Assembly: GCF_023823685.1 (NCBI RefSeq)
Contig: NZ_JAMXBF010000003.1
Location: 248,001 to 312,000, forward strand
Direction: 5' to 3'
DNA: 64,000 nt
Source: Pseudomonas subflava
Lineage (GTDB): Bacteria > Pseudomonadota > Gammaproteobacteria > Pseudomonadales > Pseudomonadaceae
Shown: one piece after another, positions 28,767-37,777 of the stretch
Layout of the letters: the number at the start of each line of letters is the position of its first letter
Position numbering within the stretch: position 1 is the stretch's first letter
The notes under the pieces: model-generated
Seen by the model: the letters and a program-made list of their open reading frames with translations, nothing else
The model's database searches: none
What the model was told of the DNA's origin: nothing
Position numbers and translations under genes: made by a program

Positions 28767-30007
28767 TGAAAGCTCGCTACACCCCGATCTCCGCCGCGCT
28801 GCTGGCCGCCGGCCTGTCCACCCTGCCGAACCTCTCCCAGGCCGCCGGTTTCGTCGAGGATGCCAAGGTCAACCTGAACCTGCGCAACTACTACATCAAC
28901 CGCAACTTCGTCGACGAGTCGCCGCAGAACTACGCCGAGGAATGGACACAGAACTTCATCCTCGACGCCCGCTCCGGCTACACCGAAGGCACGGTCGGCT
29001 TCGGCGTCGACGCCCTCGGCATGCTCTCGATCAAGCTCGACGGTGGCCGCGGCACCGCCGGCACCCAGCTGATTCCAGTGCACGATGACGGTCGCCCGGC
29101 CGATGACTGGGGTCGCCTGGCCGTGGCCGGCAAGGCGCGCTTCTCCAAGACCGAGCTGAAAGTCGGCGAGTGGATGCCAGTGCTGCCGATCCTCCGCGCC
29201 GACGACGGCCGCTCGCTGCCGCAGACCTTCCAGGGCGGCCAGATCACCTCCCAGGAGATCGCCGGCCTGACCCTGTACGGCGGCCAGTTCCGCCAGAACA
29301 GCCCGCGTAACGACGGCAGCCTGGAAGACATGAGCTACGGCGGCGGCACCTCCGACCGCTTCAACTTCGGCGGCGGCGAATACACCTTCAACGACAAGCG
29401 CACCCTGGTCGGCGCCTGGTACGCCGAGCTGCAGGACGTCTACCAGCAGCAGTTCTACAACCTGCAGCACAAGCAGCCGGTGGGCGACTGGACCCTGGGC
29501 GCCAACCTCGGCTACTTCATCGGCAAGGAAGAGGGCAGTGCCCTGGCCGGCGACCTGGACAACAAGACCGCGTTCGGCATGTTCTCCGCCAAGCTCGGCG
29601 GCAACACCTTCATCGTCGGCCTGCAGAAGCTCAGCGGCGACAGCGGCTGGATGCGCGTCAACGGCACCAGCGGCGGCACCCTGGCCAACGACAGCTTCAA
29701 CAACAGCTACGACAACCCCGAAGAGCGTTCCTGGCAGCTGCGCCACGACTACAACTTCGCCGCCCTCGGCCTGCCGGGCCTGACCCTGATGAACCGCTAC
29801 ATTAGCGGCGACAACATCGAGATCGCCGGCACCGACGACGGCGAAGAGTGGGGCCGCGAGTCCGAGCTGACCTACGTGGTGCAGTCCGGCCCGCTGAAGA
29901 GCCTCGGCCTGAAGTGGCGCAACTCCTCGCTGCGCAAGGACTGGGCCGGCTCGCGCAGCTTCGACGAGAACCGCGTGATCATCAACTTCCCGCTCGACAT
30001 CCTCTGA
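28766..30007 (+). CDS. OprD family outer-membrane porin
   Basis: 413-residue precursor with a signal peptide (cleavage after about residue 26, LSQA) and an 18-strand OprD-type barrel: FVEDAKVNLNLRNYYINRNF start, repeated aromatic-ended strands and the terminal phenylalanine-rich FPLDIL. OprD porins take up small carboxylates. Position at the edge of the uronate cluster and the shared operator suggest uptake of hexuronates or aldarates. Followed by a strong terminator. Confidence 0.92.
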   Translation: MKARYTPISAALLAAGLSTLPNLSQAAGFVEDAKVNLNLRNYYINRNFVDESPQNYAEEWTQNFILDARSGYTEGTVGFGVDALGMLSIKLDGGRGTAGTQLIPVHDDGRPADDWGRLAVAGKARFSKTELKVGEWMPVLPILRADDGRSLPQTFQGGQITSQEIAGLTLYGGQFRQNSPRNDGSLEDMSYGGGTSDRFNFGGGEYTFNDKRTLVGAWYAELQDVYQQQFYNLQHKQPVGDWTLGANLGYFIGKEEGSALAGDLDNKTAFGMFSAKLGGNTFIVGLQKLSGDSGWMRVNGTSGGTLANDSFNNSYDNPEERSWQLRHDYNFAALGLPGLTLMNRYISGDNIEIAGTDDGEEWGRESELTYVVQSGPLKSLGLKWRNSSLRKDWAGSRSFDENRVIINFPLDIL

Positions 30008-30035
30008 TTCCTCGGCTGCTCCTGCAGCACGCTTC

Positions 30036-30064
30036 GGCCCGTCTCTCGCGACGGGCCTTTTTTT
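30036..30064 (+). terminator. rho-independent terminator after the porin gene
   Basis: GGCCCGT-N8-ACGGGCC hairpin followed by TTTTTTT, 28 bp after the stop codon. Confidence 0.92.
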
Positions 30065-30068
30065 GCGC

Positions 30069-30097
30069 AAAAAAAACGGCGCACTTGTGGTGCGCCG
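30069..30097 (-). terminator. minus-strand rho-independent terminator of the garD operon
   Basis: Read on the minus strand: CGGCGCACC-ACAA-GTGCGCCG followed by T8. It faces the porin terminator a few bases away, insulating the convergent transcripts. A second GGCGCCACAAGCGCC hairpin lies upstream in the transcript at about 30137-30153. Confidence 0.88.
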
Positions 30098-30195
30098 CTA
30101 CTGCAATAAACCAGTACAACTAGCGTGGATGAAGCGACGGCGCTTGTGGCGCCGCCGCCTATAGGGCCCGGCTCCCGGCAGGAGCCGCGCCATAT

Positions 30196-31122
30196 TCAGG
30201 GCGGGGTGAGCACCTCGCCGTCGCGCAGGAAGGCCGCCAGGTTGTCGAGCAGCAACTGCTCCATGGCCTGGCGGGTTTCTACGGTGCCGCTGCCGACATG
30301 CGGCAGCAGGACCACGTTGGGCAGCTCGAACAGTTCCGACGGCACCTGCGGCTCGTGCTCGAACACGTCCAGGCCGGCGCCGCCGAGGCGACCCTCGCGC
30401 AGGGCGGCGACCAGCGCCGCCTCGTCGACCACGCTGCCGCGGGCGATGTTGATCAGCACACCCTGCGGACCCAGGGCGTCCAGCACCGCGGCGTCGATAA
30501 GGTGGTGCGTAGCGGCGCCGCCCGGGCAGGCCAGCACCAGGAAGTCCGCCCAGCGGGCCAGCGCCAGCAGGTCGGGCTCGTGGCTGTCGCCGTGCTGCGG
30601 GTGCGGCCGGCGGCTGTGGTAGCGCATCGGCATGGCGAAGCCGGTGGCGCGCAGGGCGATCTGCTCGCCGATGCGCCCCAGCCCGACGATGCCCAGGCGC
30701 TTGCCGCTGACCCGCCGTGTCAGCGGATAGGCGCCTGCGGCCCAGCGCCCCTCGCGGACGAAACGGTCGCTGGCCGGCAGTTGCCGCGCCGTGGCCAGGA
30801 TCAGGCCCAGGGCCAGGTCGGCGACACAGTCGTTGAGCACGTCCGGGGTGACGCTGACGCGGATGCCGCGGGCCTGGGCGGCGGCCACGCAGATCGCATC
30901 GCTGCCGACGCCGAAGCTGCAGATCGCGCGTACCCGGGGCAGCTGCGCCAGCTGCGCCTCGCTCAGACCGTGGCGCGCCGAGGTGACGACCACGTCGTAG
31001 TCGCCGCCATAGCGGCTCAGGTGGTCGGCCGGCTCGCGCCACAGCGAGGTCACCGGCCACTGCGCCAGCCGGGCCTGCAGGCCCTCGCTCAGCGGGCCTA
31101 TTTGCAACAGTCGTGGGTTCAT
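30196..31122 (-). CDS. D-2-hydroxyacid dehydrogenase, NADP-type hydroxypyruvate/glyoxylate reductase-like
   Basis: 308-residue Rossmann-fold reductase. Dinucleotide motif GIVGLGRIGEQI (about 148-159) followed by YHSRRPHP, whose arginine pair suggests NADPH preference. Catalytic residues are seen in NIARGSVVDE (Arg), GLDVFEHEP (Glu) and LLPHVGSGT (His). It starts one base after the garD stop, so it is the last gene of the kdgD-to-garD operon. No step of the known oxidative uronate pathway needs it; the substrate is open. Confidence 0.88.
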   Translation of the reverse strand: MNPRLLQIGPLSEGLQARLAQWPVTSLWREPADHLSRYGGDYDVVVTSARHGLSEAQLAQLPRVRAICSFGVGSDAICVAAAQARGIRVSVTPDVLNDCVADLALGLILATARQLPASDRFVREGRWAAGAYPLTRRVSGKRLGIVGLGRIGEQIALRATGFAMPMRYHSRRPHPQHGDSHEPDLLALARWADFLVLACPGGAATHHLIDAAVLDALGPQGVLINIARGSVVDEAALVAALREGRLGGAGLDVFEHEPQVPSELFELPNVVLLPHVGSGTVETRQAMEQLLLDNLAAFLRDGEVLTPP

Positions 31123-31123
31123 T

Positions 31124-32680
31124 TCAGGTCACCGGTGCCGGGTTGAACAGGGTCAGGTCATTGTGCAGGCGCAGGCGCTCGGCACAGGTCTCGCTGCGCC
31201 CGCTGGCTACGTCCAGGTACAGCCGGAAGATGTGCCAGCCCATCTCCTCGAGGCTCATGCGCCCGGAGGTGATCTGCCCGGCGTCGACGTCGATCAGGTC
31301 CGGCCAGCGCTCGGCCAGCTGGCTGCGCGTGGCCACCTTGATCACCGGCACCATGGCCAGGCCGTAAGGCGTGCCGCGGCCGGTGGTGAAGATATGCAGG
31401 TTCATGCCGGCGGCGATCTGCAGGGTGCCGCAGATGAAATCGCTGGCCGGCGTGGCGCAGAACCACAGGCCCTTGCCGCGGATGCGCTCGCCCGGCGAGA
31501 CCACCCCGGCGATGGCGCTGGAGCCGGACTTGGCGATCGAGCCCATGGCCTTCTCGACGATGTTGTTCAGCCCGCCCTTCTTGTTGCCCGGCGTGGTGTT
31601 GGCGCTGCGATCGGCCATACCGCGCTGCAGGTAGCGGTCGTACCAGTCCATCTCGCGGATCAGCGCATCGGCCACTTCCACCGAGGCGGCACGCGGGGTG
31701 AGCAGGTGGATGCCGTCGCGCACCTCGGTGTTCTCCGAGAACATCACCGTGGCGCCGGCGCGCACCAGCAGGTCGGCGGCCACGCCGAGGGCCGGGTTGG
31801 CGGTGATGCCGGAGAAGGCATCGCTGCCGCCGCACTGCATGCCGACCACCAGCTCGGCGGCCGGCACCGTCTCGCGACGACGCTCGTTCAATACCTGCAG
31901 GCGCGCCTCGATCATGCCCATGATCTGCTCGACCATGCCGGTGAAGCCGGTGCCGGAATCCTGCAGGCGGAACAGCCACTCCTCCTCGTCCTGGCCCTGG
32001 GTGAGGATGTCGCCATCCATCAGCTGGCTGGCCTGCAGCTTCTCGCAGCCCAGGCCGATGACCAGCGCCTGGCCGCCCAGGTTGGGGTTGCGGCTGATGT
32101 TGTACAGGGTGCGGATCGGCACCACCGCGTCCGGCGCGTTGATCGCCACGCCGCAACCGTAGCTGTGCGACAGGGCGACCACGTCGTCCACATGCGGGTA
32201 CTTCGGCAGGAGCTCCTTGCGCACGCGCTCGACCACGTGATCGAGCACGCCGACCACGCACTGCACGGTGGTGGTCACGCCGAGGATATTGCGCGTGCCG
32301 ACGGTGCCGTCCGGATTGCGGAAGCCCTCGAAGGTGAAGCCCTCCAGCGGCTCGGCCACGGGCGCCGACAGGGTCGCCTTGGGCAGGTTGTCCAGCGCCG
32401 GCGGCTCGGGCATGCGCAGGTGCGCCTCGGTGACCCAGCTGCCGGCCGGGATCGGCCGCAGCGCGTAGCCGATCACCTCGCCGTAGCGCACCACCTCGGC
32501 GCCCTCGGCGAGGTCGAGCAGCGCCACCTTGTGGCTCTGCGGGATGCCCTCGACGGCGACCAGGCCATCGTCGAAGCGTCCGCCCGCGGCGACGCCCTGG
32601 GCGTTGACCACCACGCCGACGTTGTCGGCCGGGTGCAGGCGGATGTAGCGCGGCGAGTCCTGATGGGGGATCAATTGCAT
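31124..32680 (-). CDS. garD: galactarate dehydratase (UxaA/GarD family)
   Basis: 518-residue iron-dependent dehydratase of the UxaA/altronase family. An N-terminal SAF-type domain ([26 protein letters not shown]) is followed by the catalytic region with [14 protein letters not shown], the GLGCEKLQ cysteine and [13 protein letters not shown]. The neighbouring kdgD and uronate dehydrogenase indicate meso-galactarate rather than altronate as substrate, giving 5-dehydro-4-deoxyglucarate. Altronate dehydratase is the alternative within the family. Confidence 0.88.
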   Translation of the reverse strand: MQLIPHQDSPRYIRLHPADNVGVVVNAQGVAAGGRFDDGLVAVEGIPQSHKVALLDLAEGAEVVRYGEVIGYALRPIPAGSWVTEAHLRMPEPPALDNLPKATLSAPVAEPLEGFTFEGFRNPDGTVGTRNILGVTTTVQCVVGVLDHVVERVRKELLPKYPHVDDVVALSHSYGCGVAINAPDAVVPIRTLYNISRNPNLGGQALVIGLGCEKLQASQLMDGDILTQGQDEEEWLFRLQDSGTGFTGMVEQIMGMIEARLQVLNERRRETVPAAELVVGMQCGGSDAFSGITANPALGVAADLLVRAGATVMFSENTEVRDGIHLLTPRAASVEVADALIREMDWYDRYLQRGMADRSANTTPGNKKGGLNNIVEKAMGSIAKSGSSAIAGVVSPGERIRGKGLWFCATPASDFICGTLQIAAGMNLHIFTTGRGTPYGLAMVPVIKVATRSQLAERWPDLIDVDAGQITSGRMSLEEMGWHIFRLYLDVASGRSETCAERLRLHNDLTLFNPAPVT

Positions 32681-32692
32681 GGCAGGTACTCC

Positions 32693-34063
32693 TCAGGCCG
32701 AAGCCAGCTTCTGTCCCGGCGCCGTCTCGCCGTGCGGGCGCGGATCATCGTCCAGCTCCACGCGCTGGATCTTGCCGACGATCACCAGGTAGCTGAACAC
32801 CGCCACCAGGGCGTTGGCGCCTACATATACCAAGGCCCACTTGAACGAGCCGGTTGCGGCGATGATGTAGCCGATGACGATCGGCGTGGTGATCGAGGCG
32901 ACGTTGCCGAAGGTGTTGAACAGGCCACCGGAAAGACCCGCGATCTGCTTCGGCGAAGTGTCCGCCACCACCGCCCAGCCCAGCGCACCGATGCCCTTGC
33001 CGAAGAAGGCCAGGCTCATGAAACCGATGACCATCCATTCGGCCGACACGTAGTTGCAGAACACCATGCTGGTCGACATCAGCAGGCCGACCACGATCGG
33101 CAGCTTGCGGGCGAAGGTCAGCGAGTGGCCGCGGCGCAGCAGCCAGTCGGAGATGATCCCGCCGAGCACGCCGCCGACGAAGCCGCAGATGGCCGGCAGG
33201 GAGGCGACGAAGCCGGCCTTGAGGATGGTCATGCCGCGCTCCTGCACCAGGTAAACCGGGAACCAGGTGAGGAAGAAGTAGGTGATACCGTTGATGCAGT
33301 ACTGGCCCAGGTACACGCCGAGCAGCATGCGGTTGGTCAGCAGTTGCTTGATGTAGCTCCACTTGGGACCGCCGCCGGCCTTCTTCTGGTCCATGTCGAC
33401 CAGGCCGCCGTTGCTCTCGATGTGCGCCAGTTCGGCAGCGTTGATCCGAGGATGGTCCTTGGGGTTGTAGATGGTCTTCATCCAGACCATGGAGAAGACG
33501 ATGCCTAACGCGCCCATCACCACGAACACGTGTTCCCAGCCAAAGGCGTGGACGATCCAGCCCATCAGCGGGGCGAACAGCGCGGTGGCGAAGTACTGCG
33601 CGGAGTTGAAGATGGCCGACGCGGTGCCGCGCTCGGCGGTGGGAAACCAGGCCGCGACGATGCGTGCGTTACCGGGGAAGGACGGCGCCTCGGCGAAGCC
33701 GACCAAAAAACGCATGACGAACAGGGTGACCACCGCCCAGGCCATCGGCATCACGCCGACAAAGCCCTGCAGCAGGGTGAACAGCGACCAGATGAAGATG
33801 CCCGCCGCATACACGCGCTTGGAGCCGAAACGGTCGAGCAGCCAGCCTCCCGGAATTTGCCCGATCACATAGGCCCAGCCGAAGGCGGAGAAGATGTAGC
33901 CAAGGGTCACGGCGTCGAAGCCGAGGTCCTTCTGCATGGCGGAGCCGGCGATGGAGATGGTCGCGCGGTCGGCGTAGTTGATCGTGGTCACCAGAAACAG
34001 CATGAGCAGGATCAGGTAACGCACGCGGGTCTGCTTGAGTTCTTGCACGGATAACGCCCCCAT
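32693..34063 (-). CDS. MFS aldarate/sugar-acid transporter (GudP-like)
   Basis: 456-residue 12-helix proton symporter of the anion:cation symporter family. The start motif MLFLVTTINYADRATISIAGSAMQ and the loop DRFGSKRVY are typical of glucarate/galactarate/galactonate carriers. The ATG at 34063 directly follows an AAGAACAA motif; codons further upstream have no homology. It lies between garD and the semialdehyde dehydrogenase in the same operon, supporting an aldarate substrate. Confidence 0.88.
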   Translation of the reverse strand: MGALSVQELKQTRVRYLILLMLFLVTTINYADRATISIAGSAMQKDLGFDAVTLGYIFSAFGWAYVIGQIPGGWLLDRFGSKRVYAAGIFIWSLFTLLQGFVGVMPMAWAVVTLFVMRFLVGFAEAPSFPGNARIVAAWFPTAERGTASAIFNSAQYFATALFAPLMGWIVHAFGWEHVFVVMGALGIVFSMVWMKTIYNPKDHPRINAAELAHIESNGGLVDMDQKKAGGGPKWSYIKQLLTNRMLLGVYLGQYCINGITYFFLTWFPVYLVQERGMTILKAGFVASLPAICGFVGGVLGGIISDWLLRRGHSLTFARKLPIVVGLLMSTSMVFCNYVSAEWMVIGFMSLAFFGKGIGALGWAVVADTSPKQIAGLSGGLFNTFGNVASITTPIVIGYIIAATGSFKWALVYVGANALVAVFSYLVIVGKIQRVELDDDPRPHGETAPGQKLASA

Positions 34064-34071
34064 TTGTTCTT
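34064..34071 (-). promoter_or_regulatory. A-rich Hfq/Crc-type motif at the MFS start codon
   Basis: On the minus strand AAGAACAA abuts the ATG, an exact AANAANAA match. Confidence 0.5.
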
Positions 34072-34220
34072 GTCGGGGTTTGCATTGGGCGGCCCGTAGG
34101 GGCGCCTGCGGTGGAGGACTCGGCACCGAGCGTGGCATGCGCCGCTCGCGGTTTCGGGTCGTCCCCAGTGGTATTGCAGTGGTCGAGCGGGTGGAGGCGG
34201 GCCCGCGGGCCCGCTCCGGT

Positions 34221-35651
34221 TCAGCCGATGTAGGTGGTCTTCACCGTGGTGTAGAACTCGGCGGCGTAGCGGCCCTGTTCGCGCGGGCCGTAGGACGAGC
34301 CTTTGCGACCGCCGAACGGCACGTGGTAATCCACCCCGGCAGTGGGCAGATTGACCATGACCATGCCGGCCTGGGCGTGACGCTTGAAGTGGTTGGCGTA
34401 CTTCAACGAGGTGGTGGCGATGCCCGCGGACAGGCCGAACTCGGTGTCGTTGGCCATGGCCAGCGCCGCCTCGTAATCGGCCACGCGAACCACGTTGGCC
34501 ACCGGGCCGAAGATTTCTTCACGGCTGATGCGCATGTCGGCCGAGCTGTCGGCGAACAGGGTCGGCGCCAGGAAGTAGCCTTCGGTCTCGCAGCGCACGC
34601 GCTCGCCACCGGTGATCAGACGCGCACCTTCGTCGCGGCCGATGTCGATGTAGCGCAGGTCCTGCTCGAGCTGGGCCTGGGACACCACCGGGCCGACGTC
34701 GACGCCGCTGTGCAGGGCATGACCGACGCGGATCGACTTCATGCGCTCGGCCATGGCGGCGACGAACTGGTCGTGGATGCCCGAGGTGACGATCAGGCGG
34801 CTGGAAGCGGTGCACCGCTGGCCGGTGGAGTAGAAGGCGCTCTGCACGGCCAGCTCGACGGCCACCTTGAGGTCGGCGTCGTCGAGGATGATCTGCGGGT
34901 TCTTGCCGCCCATCTCCAGCTGCACCTTGGCGCCGCGTGCCACGCACTTGGCGGCGATGGCGCGGCCGACACCGACCGAGCCGGTGAAGCTGATGCCGTC
35001 GACTTCGCGGTTGTCGACCATGGCCTCACCGACCACGCGGCCGGCGCCCATCACCAGGTTGAACACGCCGGCCGGGAAACCGGCGCGGGAGATGATCTCG
35101 GCGATGGCCCAGGCGCAGCCCGGTACCAGATCGGCGGGTTTGAACACCACGCAGTTGCCATAGGCCAGGGCCGGGGCGATCTTCCACGCCGGGATGGCGA
35201 TGGGGAAGTTCCACGGGGTAATCAGGCCGATCACGCCGAGCGGCTCGCGGGTCACTTCCACCGATACGCCCGGACGCACCGACGGCACGATCTCGCCGGC
35301 CAGGCGCAGGCATTCGCCGGCGAAGAACTTGAAGATGTTGCCGGCGCGGGTCACCTCGCCGATGGCCTCGGGCAGGGTCTTGCCCTCCTCCCGGGCCAGC
35401 AGGGTGCCGAGCTCTTCGCGGCGGGCGAGGATCTCGCTGCCGACCTTGTCCAGCGCATCGCTGCGCGCCTGGATGCCGGAGGTGGACCAGGCCGGGAAGG
35501 CGGCGCGCGCCGCCGCCACCGCCTGGCCGACCTGAGCGGCGTCGGCCTGGGCGTATTCGCCGACCACGTCGTTCAGGTCAGAGGGATTGACGTTGTCCGC
35601 GTAGGCGGCGCCGGCGACCCATTCGCCACCGATGTAGTTGTCGTAACGCAC
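34221..35651 (-). CDS. 2,5-dioxovalerate (alpha-ketoglutarate semialdehyde) dehydrogenase
   Basis: 476-residue aldehyde dehydrogenase. Motifs: TPWNFPIAIP (catalytic Asn), LEMGGKNP (general-base Glu, about 249), STGQRCTASS (nucleophile Cys, about 283) and the ISREEIFGPV NAD site. It starts with GTG behind AGGAG. Position directly after kdgD, whose product is alpha-ketoglutarate semialdehyde, identifies the likely substrate; the product, alpha-ketoglutarate, enters the TCA cycle. Confidence 0.9.
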   Translation of the reverse strand: MRYDNYIGGEWVAGAAYADNVNPSDLNDVVGEYAQADAAQVGQAVAAARAAFPAWSTSGIQARSDALDKVGSEILARREELGTLLAREEGKTLPEAIGEVTRAGNIFKFFAGECLRLAGEIVPSVRPGVSVEVTREPLGVIGLITPWNFPIAIPAWKIAPALAYGNCVVFKPADLVPGCAWAIAEIISRAGFPAGVFNLVMGAGRVVGEAMVDNREVDGISFTGSVGVGRAIAAKCVARGAKVQLEMGGKNPQIILDDADLKVAVELAVQSAFYSTGQRCTASSRLIVTSGIHDQFVAAMAERMKSIRVGHALHSGVDVGPVVSQAQLEQDLRYIDIGRDEGARLITGGERVRCETEGYFLAPTLFADSSADMRISREEIFGPVANVVRVADYEAALAMANDTEFGLSAGIATTSLKYANHFKRHAQAGMVMVNLPTAGVDYHVPFGGRKGSSYGPREQGRYAAEFYTTVKTTYIG

Positions 35652-35676
35652 GGGAATTCTCCTGTCGTCGAGGGCC

Positions 35677-36588
35677 TTATTGCGGGCCGAGTTTGTCCAT
35701 CAGCGCGGCCAGCTTCTCGACCTCTTCGGGCAGCAGGTCGGTCAGCGGCGCACGCACCGGACCGGCGTCGTAGCCGGCCAGCTTGGCGCCGGCCTTGACG
35801 ATGCTCACGGCGTAGCCGGCCTTGCGGTTGCGGATGTCCAGGTAGGGCAGGAAGAAATCGTCGATCAGCTTGCCGACGGTTTCGTGATCGTCGGCGGCGA
35901 TGGCGCGGTAGAAGTCCATGGCGGTCTTCGGCACGAAGTTGAACACGGCAGAGGAGTACACCGGCACGCCCAGGGCCTTGTAGGCGGCGGCGTAGACCTC
36001 GGCGGTCGGCAGGCCGCCGAGGTAGCTGAAGCGGTCGCCGAGGCGGCGGCGGATGGAAACCATCAGCTCGATGTCGCCCAGGCCGTCCTTGTAGCCGATC
36101 AGGTTCGGGCAGCGCTCGGCCAGTTGCTCGAGCAGGGTGGCATTGAGGCGGCAGACATTGCGGTTGTACACCACCACGCCGATCTTCACCGACTTGCAGA
36201 CTTGCTCGACGTGAGCGGCAACACCGTCCTGGGACGCTTCGGTCAGGTAGTGCGGCAGCAGCAGCAGGCCCTTGGCGCCCAGGCGCTCGGCCTCCTGGGC
36301 CATCTGGATGGCGACGCGGGTCGGGCCGCCGACGCCGGCGAGGATCGGCACGCTCTTCTCGCAGGTGTCCACGGCGGTCTTGATGATCTCGCTGTATTCA
36401 CGGCTGTCGAGGGAGAAGAACTCGCCGGTACCGCCGGCGGCGAACAGCGCGGAAGCGCCGTAGGGTGCCAGCCACTCCAGACGGCGCACATAGCCATCCT
36501 TGTTGAAGTTGCCGACCTCATCGAAATCGGTGACCGGGAAAGACAGCAGGCCGTGAGAAAGGATGGACTTTAGTTCTTGTGGATTCAT
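35677..36588 (-). CDS. kdgD: 5-dehydro-4-deoxyglucarate dehydratase
   Basis: 303-residue DapA-superfamily (beta/alpha)8 lyase that dehydrates and decarboxylates 5-dehydro-4-deoxy-D-glucarate to alpha-ketoglutarate semialdehyde. The Schiff-base lysine is in [10 protein letters not shown] (about residue 164), the catalytic tyrosine in VVYNRNVCR, and [12 protein letters not shown] is the family GTGE-type motif. The ATG at 36588 starts [21 protein letters not shown] as in homologues. First gene of the minus-strand operon kdgD - dehydrogenase - MFS - garD - hydroxyacid dehydrogenase. Confidence 0.95.
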   Translation of the reverse strand: MNPQELKSILSHGLLSFPVTDFDEVGNFNKDGYVRRLEWLAPYGASALFAAGGTGEFFSLDSREYSEIIKTAVDTCEKSVPILAGVGGPTRVAIQMAQEAERLGAKGLLLLPHYLTEASQDGVAAHVEQVCKSVKIGVVVYNRNVCRLNATLLEQLAERCPNLIGYKDGLGDIELMVSIRRRLGDRFSYLGGLPTAEVYAAAYKALGVPVYSSAVFNFVPKTAMDFYRAIAADDHETVGKLIDDFFLPYLDIRNRKAGYAVSIVKAGAKLAGYDAGPVRAPLTDLLPEEVEKLAALMDKLGPQ

Positions 36589-36650
36589 TGTTCGGACACC
36601 CTGTGCATCGTTAGGAGGCGGTCGCCTCGGTGGCAACCTTCGAGAGATAC

Positions 36651-36663
36651 GTTATCGTACAAC
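36651..36663 (-). promoter_or_regulatory. GntR-type operator, kdgD operon
   Basis: Minus strand GTTGTACGATAAC, one base different from the porin site, 62 bp before the kdgD ATG in the 334-bp divergent region (36589-36922), which contains no gene. The kdgD -10/-35 are not clear to me. Confidence 0.72.
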
Positions 36664-36843
36664 TATCAAGATTGCCAACACCCGAATTTCCCATCCCTTG
36701 GTATAGCGTTCGGCTGTTCCAGTCACCTTCGCGCTCGGTTATCCTGCGTGAAAGCGGCGGTTTAGATAGGCTGCCAAGCTCATGCTAGGCAGGTTCAGAT
36801 GGTAACCGCCGGTACCGATTTGCCCCGTTCGACTTTAGTCACG

Positions 36844-36872
36844 TTGACAAGACGAACATCGCCTGCTCAAAT
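36844..36872 (+). promoter_or_regulatory. probable sigma70 promoter of the udh operon
   Basis: Perfect -35 TTGACA (36844-36849), 17-bp spacer, weak -10 TCAAAT (36867-36872). The operator at 36882 follows by 9 bp, the same geometry as at the porin promoter, which supports the assignment. Confidence 0.6.
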
Positions 36873-36881
36873 CGCAATCAA

Positions 36882-36894
36882 GTCATACGACAAC
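36882..36894 (+). promoter_or_regulatory. GntR-type operator, udh operon
   Basis: GTCATACGACAAC, differing from the porin site at two positions of the left arm, located at the predicted transcription start. Confidence 0.7.
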
Positions 36895-36895
36895 T

Positions 36896-36906
36896 AACAA
36901 CAACAA
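36896..36906 (+). promoter_or_regulatory. A-rich Hfq/Crc-type motif upstream of udh
   Basis: AACAACAACAA lies 16 bp before the ATG, immediately upstream of the CAGGAC ribosome-binding region; two overlapping AANAANAA matches. Confidence 0.55.
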
Positions 36907-36922
36907 TTTCAGGACACTGCCC

Positions 36923-37732
36923 ATGAGCAATCACCCCGTCCTCCCCCGCCTGCTGCTCACCGGCGCCGCCGGCGGCCTCGGCAAGGTGCTGCGCCAGCGC
37001 CTGCGCCCCTACGCCGAAGTACTGCGTCTCTCCGACATCGCGCCGATGGAGCCCGCCGCCGGTCCCCATGAAGAAGTGATTCCCTGCGACCTCGCCGACA
37101 AGGCCGCGGTGCATGCCCTGGTCGAAGGCGTCGACGCCATCCTGCATTTCGGCGGCGTCTCGGTCGAGCGGCCGTTCGAGGAGATCCTCGGCGCCAACAT
37201 CGCCGGCACCTTCCACATCTATGAAGCCGCCCGCAAGCACGGGGTGAAGCGCGTGGTGTTCGCCAGCTCCAACCACGTGATCGGCTTCTATTCGCAGAAC
37301 GAGCGCATCGACGCCGCCGCGGCGCGCCGCCCGGACGGCTACTACGGCCTGTCCAAGTCCTACGGCGAAGACATGGCCAGCTTCTACTTCGACCGCTACG
37401 GCATCGAGACCGTCAGCATCCGCATCGGCTCCTCGTTCCCCGAGCCGGCCAACCGCCGCATGATGCACACCTGGCTGAGCTACGACGACCTCACCCAGCT
37501 GATCGAGCGCTGCCTGTTCACCCCGAACGTCGGCCACACCGTGGTCTACGGCGCCTCTGCCAACCGCGAGGTGTGGTGGGACAACCACCTGGCCGCGCAC
37601 CTGGGCTTCTCCCCCAAGGACAGCTCCGAAGTGTTCCGCGACAAGGTCGAGGCGCAGCCGCCGGTGGCAGCCGACGACCCCGCGGCGCTCTACCAGGGCG
37701 GCGCGTTCTGCGCCCAGGGGCCGTTCGACTGA
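36923..37732 (+). CDS. udh: uronate dehydrogenase
   Basis: 269-residue NAD-dependent SDR oxidising D-galacturonate or D-glucuronate to the aldarolactone. The Rossmann motif TGAAGGLGKVL is at residues 13-23, FASSNHVIGFY and the catalytic YYGLSKSYGED (YxxxK) follow, and IRIGSSFPEP and WWDNHLAAHLG match characterised Pseudomonas Udh closely. First gene of the plus-strand catabolic/TRAP operon. Confidence 0.95.
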   Translation: MSNHPVLPRLLLTGAAGGLGKVLRQRLRPYAEVLRLSDIAPMEPAAGPHEEVIPCDLADKAAVHALVEGVDAILHFGGVSVERPFEEILGANIAGTFHIYEAARKHGVKRVVFASSNHVIGFYSQNERIDAAAARRPDGYYGLSKSYGEDMASFYFDRYGIETVSIRIGSSFPEPANRRMMHTWLSYDDLTQLIERCLFTPNVGHTVVYGASANREVWWDNHLAAHLGFSPKDSSEVFRDKVEAQPPVAADDPAALYQGGAFCAQGPFD

Positions 37733-37755
37733 CCAGCCCCTCTTGCAGCCACGCG

Positions 37756-37770
37756 AACAACAACAAGAGA
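37756..37770 (+). promoter_or_regulatory. A-rich Hfq/Crc-type motif at the lactonase ribosome-binding site
   Basis: AACAACAACAAGAGA ends 7 bp before the ATG and occupies the place of the Shine-Dalgarno sequence; no better ribosome-binding site is visible. Confidence 0.6.
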
Positions 37771-37777
37771 CATCGCC

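Noticed and set aside
35637-35649. Fifth uronate operator-like sequence (GTTGTCGTAACGC) at the semialdehyde dehydrogenase start
   Set aside because: Only one arm matches and it lies in coding sequence within the operon.
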